NCBI GenBank assembly: GCA_947177545.1 | Contig: CAMWVF010000095.1 | Coordinates: forward strand, 1-5,598 | DNA length: 5,598 bases | DNA from: an uncultured Clostridia bacterium | GTDB lineage: Bacteria; Bacillota; Clostridia; Oscillospirales; Ruminococcaceae | Direction: 5' to 3' | In this document: in pieces, positions 1 through 5,598 of the stretch | Layout of the letters: each line of letters starts with the position of its first letter | How positions within the stretch are numbered: position 1 is the first letter of the stretch | Translations under genes and position numbers: made by a program | The notes under the pieces: model-generated | Told to the model about the DNA's origin: nothing | What the model saw: the letters and a program-made list of their open reading frames with translations, nothing else | The model's database searches: none

Positions 1-1276
1 TCAGACCGGTACTGCCCCATACAGCCCAATGTCCCACTATGGGAATATGTACAAGAATTATCGCAAAGCCTACTCTGCCCGCGACCTCCACTGCTCCGTT
101 TATCATTGCGTAGCCAACGTCTCCCGCGCCGTTCAGCAGACCTCTTGTGGTGTGAATTACTCCGAGTGGGAAGTAGAAGCACGACGAAAGCTTCAGCGCA
201 GTCGCGCCTATGGCAATGACCTCCATATCCTGCTGCTTCAGGAAAATGCCCATAATATTTTTGCTGAAAAGGAAAAATACGCCAAGCATTACCGCAGAAA
301 AAATTCCTACCGCTTTAAGACTTTGGTGATAGCCCTTTACCGCGCGTTCGGGCTTTTCCGAGCCGATATTCTGTCCCGCAAAGGTGGATACAGCCACATT
401 CAGCGAGGCAAAGGGCTGCTGGATAAGCTGCTCGATACGCATTGTGGCGGTGTACGCCGAAACTACCGTATCGTCGAAAAGATTAGCCGTGCGCTGTAAA
501 TACGCCATCGAAACCGATATAAGCGAATTTTGGAATGAAATGGGCGCGCCTGTTTTTACACATTTTATAAGAATGTTACGATTCGGGACAATGTGTCTGC
601 GTTTCAGCTTGAAGCAGGGATTTTTGCAGAACGCGAAAATTATGCTCCCAGCCGCCGAAACTCCCTGTGCTGTAATAGTCGCCCAAGCAGCGCCGTTCAC
701 GCCCATTTTGAATACGACCACAAAAAGCAGATCCAGTCCCGCATTGAGCAGACTGGCGACTATCAGAAAAATCAGCGGAGTTTTTGAGTCCCCCAAAGAA
801 CGCATTACCGCATTTATCCAGTTGTACGCCGCTACAGCCACTGTTCCCGCGCAGGATATTCTCATATACCCCAATGCGGCGTCGAAAAAGCTCTCGCGTG
901 TATTCAGCAAATGCAGGACGTTGGGCGCAAAAATAACCGATACAATACTTATTAATACGCCGAATGCGCCCATGATATAGGCAGAGTTGGCAATAAGCCT
1001 TTTTACGTCGTTGTCTCTGCCGCCTCCGAAGCTTTGAGAGATAAGTATGCCTGCGCCTGCGGCAAGTCCGTTGCAGAGATTGTAAAACAAAAACGTCGCG
1101 GAGCCTGTTGAGCCTACCGCACCCAATGCGTCCGCCCCGAGAAACTTTCCCACTATCGCCGAGTCAACGATATTGTAAAGCTGCTGGAACAAATTCCCCG
1201 CAAGCAGGGGCAGCGTGAAAAAAAGTATGTGCTTCAGTTCGCTGCCCTCAGTCATGTTTCTGGTGTATGTACTCAT
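1..1276 (-). CDS. MATE family efflux transporter (partial, C-terminus beyond window)
   Basis: Reading the minus strand from an ATG at 1276 gives 425 uninterrupted codons that run off the window at base 1. MATE proteins are usually about 450 residues, so roughly 25-30 are missing. They are membrane antiporters that export drugs or organic cations in exchange for Na+ or H+. Family marks seen: GNLFQQLYNIVDSAIVGKFLG at about 27-47, ALGAVGSTG at 50-58, RSLGDSKTP at 159-167, GVNGAAWAT at 192-200, TFAGQNIGSEKPERA at 298-312, and RGLLNGAGD at 378-386, which repeats the first-half R-x-x-GD motif as expected for the duplicated six-helix halves. Long hydrophobic stretches alternate with short charged loops. 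An AAAGGA at about 1289-1294 supports this start, although its 12-base spacing is long; Met8 has no better site. The substrate cannot be told from sequence. The gene follows GH59 after 84 bases and may be co-transcribed or have its own promoter. Confidence 0.95.
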   Translation of the reverse strand, partial: MSTYTRNMTEGSELKHILFFTLPLLAGNLFQQLYNIVDSAIVGKFLGADALGAVGSTGSATFLFYNLCNGLAAGAGILISQSFGGGRDNDVKRLIANSAYIMGAFGVLISIVSVIFAPNVLHLLNTRESFFDAALGYMRISCAGTVAVAAYNWINAVMRSLGDSKTPLIFLIVASLLNAGLDLLFVVVFKMGVNGAAWATITAQGVSAAGSIIFAFCKNPCFKLKRRHIVPNRNILIKCVKTGAPISFQNSLISVSMAYLQRTANLFDDTVVSAYTATMRIEQLIQQPFASLNVAVSTFAGQNIGSEKPERAVKGYHQSLKAVGIFSAVMLGVFFLFSKNIMGIFLKQQDMEVIAIGATALKLSSCFYFPLGVIHTTRGLLNGAGDVGYAMINGAVEVAGRVGFAIILVHIPIVGHWAVWGSTGL

Positions 1277-1320
1277 TATTTTGAAATTTCCTTTCCAAAG
1301 CACACATCAAACTTTAGGTT

Positions 1321-1360
1321 TTATTTATGCACTCTCAGTTTAATATATGCACTTACAGTT
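1321..1360. repeat. Two imperfect 20-bp tandem repeats between the GH59 and MATE genes
   Basis: Bases 1321-1340 and 1341-1360 match at 16 of 20 positions, with a shared ATGCACT core and a shared CAGTT end. On the minus strand each copy contains ACTNNNAGT followed by GCATA and an A/T-rich tail. The pair fills the gap immediately after the GH59 stop codon and lies 45-84 bases upstream of the MATE start. A near two-helical-turn spacing of direct repeats fits a tandem protein-binding site controlling the MATE gene, but no regulator is present in the window. I saw no convincing -35/-10 pair. The rest of the gap (1277-1320) holds the MATE ribosome binding site and an 8-bp GAAATTTC palindrome. The repeat is directly visible; its role is inference. 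Confidence 0.6.
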
Positions 1361-3772
1361 TTAACAATATTCCACAGCGTCAACCGTCAGGCTGCCGGAG
1401 CGTACCGCCAGTCTGATGCTGTGCTTTCCTTTCGCAAGACTTTTGGAATAGCTGCATTGTCTCGGTAGGGCTTTTTGTACGCCTGCGCTTTCAACAAGCT
1501 TGCCGTTGTCGTACACTTCAATTTCAGCTTCCTCCGTTTCGCCTATGACAGCAAAGCCGCTGCCCTCAAATTCAAACTCAAAATAGCTTTCAAAAACCGA
1601 CTTTGAAAGAGTCCTGTTGAAATGAATGTACCCCTGTGCGATTTTTCGCTCCCACTCTCCGCCGTATACTATCGCAGCGTCATGGTCGTCAAGCCTTTTA
1701 ATGACGGGAGCAAAGCCTGTTAGGCGCGCCGTTCTGAATTTGCGGAAAATATTTTTGTACAGTCCGCTGCCTATGGAGACCCGTCCCGAATGTGGGTACG
1801 CTTCCTTGTCGGTAAATTCCGCAGCGATCTTTCCATCTATCTCAGCGGTAATATTTCTTTCGGCGGCGGTAAGCCTTATGCTGTGCCATGCGGTACTGTC
1901 AAAACCGTTTAAAGTCCCCGAAATCACGGCACTGCCGTTCTTCCTAAGCTCCCATTTGCCGTTTGTGAAAACTGTTACGGCATAGCCGTTTTCAGCCGTT
2001 TCCGATGCAAGGTCGGAGGTAAGATAACGTACTCCCAAAGCGGCGTAATTATCTTCCGCCGGACTTTCAAGGCGGAATTCTATCTCGGCGGAGTAATTGC
2101 ACCAACGGTCGTCGCCCAAAGTCGTGATAGGGTTTGGCGTACCTCTGAACCGCCAGTTAACAGGCTTGATATCTTTGCCGATCATTTGCATAAGAACCTT
2201 TTCACCGTCCACAGTTCCTATCTCGAAAGCTCCGCCGTAGTCGGTGGTGTACAGCGGCGCATTGCCTCTTGCGCCGAGGAAAATGTCCGAATAATCGAAG
2301 TCGTCGGAATAGTTCACATCAAGGGGAACGTCACGCTGTCCGCATATAAAAATCGGTTCGCAGGACTTTTTATCCACTGTGGTGATCGTCACAAGAGAGT
2401 AAGGTGAAACCTCGGTATATAAGTTAAACTTGCCGTTTAGTTTTTCTGGAAAGAAAGTTCCGAGATACTTCAGATAATTGGCTTTGAAGTCCTGCCCCTT
2501 ATCGGGACCTCTTGTTTCCCAAATGTCAACGGGCGAAGAAGCTTTCGCCATATTTTCAAAAGAAAAATTATAGCATCGCGTCTCGGGACTGTCGTTGCAA
2601 ATTATAATAGTATAGTCCCCCGTGTCTGGGTCGGTTACGGTCATGTAGTTGTTGGTAGTCTCGGAAATAAAATGGTTCTCCTTGCCGTCGCCGAAGCAGC
2701 CGCTGTCCACGAAACGCCAGCCGTTTTTGATAAATCTGGTAAAGTGGGCGGACAGCCATACGCCGCTGTCAACGTCGTAAAAGCCGCTCCATGGGGTGTT
2801 TGCCGTAAGAAGCCCCTTTGGGAAATAACTTACCCCGGAATAGTACGCCGCCGCCGAGGGCTGGTACTCGTACATGGTCATTCTGCCGTTGTAATAGCCG
2901 TTAATAATTCTGTTGCAAACATCCAGCGCACCGTTGGTTCCGATTATTCCAACGCCGTCGTTGTTCACCGCCAGCCGCGCAATGTTGGAGGAAGCGATAC
3001 CCTCGGTGTACCATATCTCTTTGCCGTATTTTTTATTTAGCAGCAGGGCATTCTCGCTGGCGTGGGTATTATAATGCTCCCCCAGAATGTCGACAGCGTT
3101 TCGCAGACGTTCATTTTTCATCATTTCATCGGCTATTTGCCATGTGCCGACCTCGTCCGAAGCGACAATTTTTATGTCGCTGTAATCGTATCGGCAGTTT
3201 GTCTCCGCCTTGAGCCGCTCGGAAAAATAAATAAGCCATTCCGTGTCTATTGTCCCCGTTTCGTTGGAGTCGGGGCTGACGTGGGTGAACTTTATCCCAT
3301 AGGTCTCATAGGCGGCGTCCAATGCGGATTTGTACCATTTGTACCGCGCGTCAAAGCCCTGTTCTTGGGACTTTTTAAACTCTTCTGCGACCCATGCAGG
3401 CTCGCCCCACCTTAGCAAGTCCACGGTGATTTCAGGGTTGATAGTCAGCGCGTCCGCCGCAAACATGAAGCCTGCGCCTCTTGTCACGTCCGCCTTTTCA
3501 TCGGCGTAACGCATAATGGACGGTTCCGTCCCGGAGGAAGAATTTATGTCCGCGCCGAATTCAAGCTTGACGTGAGTAAGCCCCGCGCCATAATCGGGTT
3601 TGAAAAGCAAGTTCATTATCTCCCAATACGCCTTTGGATTTTTCACTTTGTAATCCATAAGAAGCCGCGAGGAATTGTTTCCAGTAACAGTGCCCAAGCC
3701 GCGGTAGACAGTCCCACTGTCGTTGTTGACAGTCCGACCGTCAATGGTAATATTAGTGTGTTTTTTCGTCAT
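1361..3772 (-). CDS. GH59 family glycoside hydrolase (galactocerebrosidase-like beta-galactosidase) with extra C-terminal domain
   Basis: This 803-residue protein resembles galactosylceramidase (GALC), which removes beta-linked galactose with retention. Numbering from the ATG at 3772, GH59 marks are YRGLGTVTG at 23-31, GTEPS at 81-85, acid/base Glu171 in SNE, nucleophile Glu257 in WYTEG, and PWSGFYDVDSGVWLSAH at 327-343. Thr82, Trp122, Asn170 and possibly Arg399 correspond to GALC substrate-pocket residues. The order is TIM barrel (about 20-325), beta-sandwich (about 335-455), lectin-like domain (about 485-685), and a further domain at about 690-803 containing VYGGEW, FEGSGFAVIG and GKHSIRLAV, which looks like a galactose-binding-type jelly roll and lies beyond where GALC ends. 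No signal peptide or membrane helix is visible, so it is probably cytoplasmic. It sits downstream of a GH51 arabinofuranosidase, which points to plant arabino-galacto-oligosaccharides rather than sphingolipids, but the substrate is inferred. The family call is firm; the exact activity is not. Confidence 0.93.
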   Translation of the reverse strand: MTKKHTNITIDGRTVNNDSGTVYRGLGTVTGNNSSRLLMDYKVKNPKAYWEIMNLLFKPDYGAGLTHVKLEFGADINSSSGTEPSIMRYADEKADVTRGAGFMFAADALTINPEITVDLLRWGEPAWVAEEFKKSQEQGFDARYKWYKSALDAAYETYGIKFTHVSPDSNETGTIDTEWLIYFSERLKAETNCRYDYSDIKIVASDEVGTWQIADEMMKNERLRNAVDILGEHYNTHASENALLLNKKYGKEIWYTEGIASSNIARLAVNNDGVGIIGTNGALDVCNRIINGYYNGRMTMYEYQPSAAAYYSGVSYFPKGLLTANTPWSGFYDVDSGVWLSAHFTRFIKNGWRFVDSGCFGDGKENHFISETTNNYMTVTDPDTGDYTIIICNDSPETRCYNFSFENMAKASSPVDIWETRGPDKGQDFKANYLKYLGTFFPEKLNGKFNLYTEVSPYSLVTITTVDKKSCEPIFICGQRDVPLDVNYSDDFDYSDIFLGARGNAPLYTTDYGGAFEIGTVDGEKVLMQMIGKDIKPVNWRFRGTPNPITTLGDDRWCNYSAEIEFRLESPAEDNYAALGVRYLTSDLASETAENGYAVTVFTNGKWELRKNGSAVISGTLNGFDSTAWHSIRLTAAERNITAEIDGKIAAEFTDKEAYPHSGRVSIGSGLYKNIFRKFRTARLTGFAPVIKRLDDHDAAIVYGGEWERKIAQGYIHFNRTLSKSVFESYFEFEFEGSGFAVIGETEEAEIEVYDNGKLVESAGVQKALPRQCSYSKSLAKGKHSIRLAVRSGSLTVDAVEYC

Positions 3773-3777
3773 AGAAA

Positions 3778-3782
3778 CCTCC
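3778..3782 (-). promoter_or_regulatory. Shine-Dalgarno GGAGG that fixes the GH59 start
   Basis: GGAGG on the minus strand is separated by five bases from the ATG at 3772. A second in-frame ATG four codons upstream, at 3784, overlaps this site (ATGGAGG) and has no ribosome binding site of its own. The 3772 start is therefore preferred, and the longer 807-residue version is unlikely. Confidence 0.85.
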
Positions 3783-3794
3783 ATTATTACGCAC

Positions 3795-3830
3795 CTAAAC
3801 TCACGGTCTTGTTCAAAACCGTGAGTTTAG
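3795..3830. repeat. 13-bp perfect inverted repeat (hairpin) in the GH59 leader
   Basis: Arm 3795-3807 (CTAAACTCACGGT) is exactly complementary to arm 3818-3830, with a 10-base loop. In the minus-strand transcript the hairpin sits 22 bases after the stop codon of the DUF6171-type gene and 12 bases before the GH59 GGAGG. The base after the stem on the minus strand is not part of a U-run, so it is not a standard terminator for this operon. On the plus strand the stem is followed by TTTTT (3831-3835), so it has the form of an intrinsic terminator for antisense transcription, but no plus-strand gene leads into it. Other possibilities are an operator palindrome or an mRNA processing or stabilising hairpin that sets GH59 expression relative to the upstream genes. 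Confidence 0.85.
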
Positions 3831-3852
3831 TTTTTGTGCTATAAGTTTTATT

Positions 3853-4113
3853 TTACCAGTAATGTTTTTCGTGAGGGCAGCCCATATCCGACTTTGCGGC
3901 GCGAAGCTCCACAAAGCAGCCGCACTTTCCGCAAGTTCCCTCTCCCAAAAATTCGCACTCCTTGCAGACAGCAAGCCTGCGGCTGTACTCTTTTTCATCG
4001 GTACGCCTTTCCGCGGGGAGTGCGGCGATAAGCTCCTGTATGGACGAGTACACGCCGTCCCTGTCTATCTCTTCAAAAAGGCATTTTCGGCAGAACGGCT
4101 TTGAGCAATTCAT
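3853..4113 (-). CDS. DUF6171-type small cysteine-rich protein, probably zinc-binding
   Basis: The 86-residue product carries nine cysteines: Cys3, the C8-x2-C11 pair, C50-x2-C53, the cluster C61-x2-C64-x-C66, and C79 followed by Pro-His81. The spacing of C-x2-C knuckles suggests one or two zinc-ribbon-like sites. The central part (about 20-48) is charged and probably helical ([16 protein letters not shown]). The ending [17 protein letters not shown] is, from memory, the hallmark of DUF6171 proteins of Clostridia, whose function is unknown; a search would confirm the match. No signal peptide or membrane segment is seen, so it is cytoplasmic. Its ATG overlaps the TGA of the GH51 gene by four bases (ATGA) and no clear Shine-Dalgarno precedes it, so translation probably depends on ribosomes finishing GH51. 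Tight coupling suggests a related role, but none can be assigned from sequence. Confidence 0.85.
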   Translation of the reverse strand: MNCSKPFCRKCLFEEIDRDGVYSSIQELIAALPAERRTDEKEYSRRLAVCKECEFLGEGTCGKCGCFVELRAAKSDMGCPHEKHYW

Positions 4114-5585
4114 GAAAGAATTACCGAAACAACGGAGCAGGGAGGCAGTACCGCAGATACGTTGCTGCCGCTGAGACTGACGGAGAAGTCCTTGGGAACT
4201 ACCCTTTCACCGTTTTCAAAGTCGTTGAGGGCGCGGCAATCCTCGGTAAGAATTTTCGCTTCCGCGGAAGCAGCGTCAACTCCCGAAATATTACAGGAAA
4301 CCTCTGTGTCCTCGTCGATAGAACAGTTAGCTATTGTTACGGTGAGCTTGCCGTCCTTAATACTTGCGGAGCAGGAAACCATTGGGATTTTGTTATCGGT
4401 ACCCACAGTCTGATTTTCGGTATGGCAGTACACCGCATCGCCGTCCTGATGAGACTTGTACAGATCAAAAACATGATATGTTGGCGTGAACACCATTTTT
4501 TCGCCCTCGGTAAGCACCAGCGACTGGAGGACATTTACCGCTTGGGCAAGATTTGCCATTATAACACGGTCGGAATGTCTGTTAAAAATATTCAGGTTGC
4601 AAGCCGCAACGATAGCGTCCCGCATGGTGTTCTGCTGATAGAGGAAGCCGGGGTTGGTGCCCTCCTCAACGTCGTACCAGCAGCCCCACTCGTCCACGAT
4701 TAGACCGATTTTGTGCTTGGGGTCGTAACGGTTCATTATCTCGCCGTGACGGGTCACAAGCTCCTCCATAAAAAGGGTCTTGGAAATGGTTGCGTAATAT
4801 TCTTCCGAGGTGAAATCCCGCGCGCTGCCTTTCTTGCCCCAGTCGCCCGTGGGCAGGGTGTAGTAGTGGAGGGAAATCCCGCGGGTGTGCCACTCGTTCA
4901 GATTTTTCATCATAACTTCCGTCCAGTAATAGTCGTCCGCGCTTGGTCCGCAGGCGATCTTGAACAGCTCGTTGCCGCTGAAATTCTTACAGAACGTCTG
5001 ATAACGGCGGTATTCGTCCGCATAATACTCGGGACGCATACTTCCGCCGCAGCCCCAGTTTTCGTTGCCGATACCGAGATATTTAAGCTTCCATGGCTTC
5101 TCCCTGCCGTTTTGCTTACGCCAATCCGCCATGGGAGACACGCCGTCAAAGGTGATGTACTCCACCCATTCAGCAAGCTCCTGCACCGTGCCGCTGCCGA
5201 GATTTCCCGCAAGATATGGTTCACAGCCCACCTGTTCGCAAAGGTCGAAAAACTCGTGAGTGCCGAAAGAGTTATCCTCGGTCACACCGCCCCAGTTGGT
5301 GTTTATCATTTTCTTTCGGCAGGACTTTTCGCCGACTCCGTCTTTCCAGTGATATTCGTCCGCAAAGCAGCCTCCGGGCCAGCGCAGCACAGGCAGCTTG
5401 ATTTTCTTGAAAGCCTCAACAATATCGGTTCGTATGCCCCTGACGTTGGGTATTGAGGAATCCTCTCCCACATATATGCCGTTGTAGATACATCTTCCCA
5501 AATGTTCGGCAAAGAGACCGTATATCTCGGGATTTATTTTTGCGATTTTGTCTCCGGCATTTATCTGTACAGCAATTTTTTTCAT
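4110..5585 (-). CDS. abfA: GH51 alpha-L-arabinofuranosidase, intracellular type
   Basis: This 491-residue protein is full length for GH51 enzymes (about 500), which release terminal alpha-L-arabinofuranose from arabinan, arabinoxylan or arabinogalactan oligosaccharides by a retaining mechanism. Acid/base Glu175 lies in GNENWG and nucleophile Glu299 in DEWG. Residues lining the sugar site of Geobacillus AbfA appear to be kept: Glu27 (FAEHLG), Cys73 (PGGC), Asn174, Tyr241 or Tyr242 (HYYTLP), Trp303 and Gln348 (NLAQAVNVL). The TIM barrel covers about 15-330 and the C-terminal beta-sandwich about 335-491. There is no signal peptide, so it acts in the cytoplasm on imported oligosaccharides. Only 13 bases upstream are visible; they hold no clear Shine-Dalgarno but do contain a TGA two bases before the ATG (TGATATG), which could be the stop of another gene. 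The next Met is at 93, too far in, so the 5585 start stands. The symbol follows Bacillus usage. Confidence 0.95.
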   Translation of the reverse strand: MKKIAVQINAGDKIAKINPEIYGLFAEHLGRCIYNGIYVGEDSSIPNVRGIRTDIVEAFKKIKLPVLRWPGGCFADEYHWKDGVGEKSCRKKMINTNWGGVTEDNSFGTHEFFDLCEQVGCEPYLAGNLGSGTVQELAEWVEYITFDGVSPMADWRKQNGREKPWKLKYLGIGNENWGCGGSMRPEYYADEYRRYQTFCKNFSGNELFKIACGPSADDYYWTEVMMKNLNEWHTRGISLHYYTLPTGDWGKKGSARDFTSEEYYATISKTLFMEELVTRHGEIMNRYDPKHKIGLIVDEWGCWYDVEEGTNPGFLYQQNTMRDAIVAACNLNIFNRHSDRVIMANLAQAVNVLQSLVLTEGEKMVFTPTYHVFDLYKSHQDGDAVYCHTENQTVGTDNKIPMVSCSASIKDGKLTVTIANCSIDEDTEVSCNISGVDAASAEAKILTEDCRALNDFENGERVVPKDFSVSLSGSNVSAVLPPCSVVSVILS

Positions 5586-5598
5586 ATCAGCACAGCCC

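Noticed and set aside
384..980. A 198-codon open frame on the plus strand
   Set aside because: It is antisense to the MATE gene, whose minus-strand translation matches the family throughout.
1277..1360. A terminator after GH59
   Set aside because: No GC-rich stem followed by a U-run could be found on the minus strand in this gap.
3773..3784. An upstream in-frame ATG adding four residues to GH59
   Set aside because: This ATG overlaps the GGAGG that serves the ATG at 3772 and has no ribosome binding site of its own.
3795..3830. Reading the hairpin as the operon's rho-independent terminator
   Set aside because: On the minus strand the stem is followed by GTGCG and not a U-run; the T-run is on the plus-strand side only.
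3831..3852. A TATAGC-like -10 box ahead of the hairpin on the minus strand
   Set aside because: No -35-like hexamer lies at a 16-18 base spacing, so a promoter call is not supported.
4713..5456. A 247-codon open frame on the plus strand opposite GH51
   Set aside because: It lies wholly inside the clearly coding GH51 gene, its translation shows no recognisable domain, and no ribosome binding site stands out. It is a shadow of the opposite strand.

Overview
All four genes in this window lie on the minus strand and read from right to left: a GH51 alpha-L-arabinofuranosidase (4110-5585), a small cysteine-rich DUF6171-type protein (3853-4113), a GH59 galactocerebrosidase-family glycoside hydrolase (1361-3772), and a MATE-family multidrug/organic-cation antiporter (1-1276, C-terminus cut off by the window edge). 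No RNA gene, insertion sequence, CRISPR array or phage gene was seen. Gaps between genes are under 90 bases.

The protein types suggest a fibre-degrading anaerobe of the Clostridia (Firmicutes/Bacillota), of the Ruminococcus/Lachnospiraceae kind found in gut or rumen. This rests on three points: the DUF6171-type protein, a family I know mainly from Clostridia; a MATE protein of the clostridial type; and a GH51 enzyme of the intracellular Gram-positive type. The genus assignment is inference.

Layout from upstream to downstream: the GH51 gene ends in a 4-base ATGA overlap with the DUF6171-type gene, so those two are almost certainly co-transcribed and probably translationally coupled. An 80-base gap follows. 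It holds a 13-bp perfect inverted repeat (3795-3830) that would form a strong hairpin just ahead of the Shine-Dalgarno of the GH59 gene. After GH59 comes an 84-base gap with two imperfect 20-bp tandem repeats (1321-1360), then the MATE gene.

The two hydrolases both keep their catalytic glutamate pairs and both lack signal peptides. The simplest reading is cytoplasmic trimming of imported arabinose- and galactose-containing oligosaccharides, for example fragments of plant arabinogalactan or pectin side chains. GH59 is best known as animal lysosomal galactosylceramidase. A bacterial, apparently intracellular member with an added C-terminal beta-sandwich domain, beside an arabinofuranosidase, is the most interesting item here. 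The MATE gene may be a downstream passenger or a separate transcription unit.
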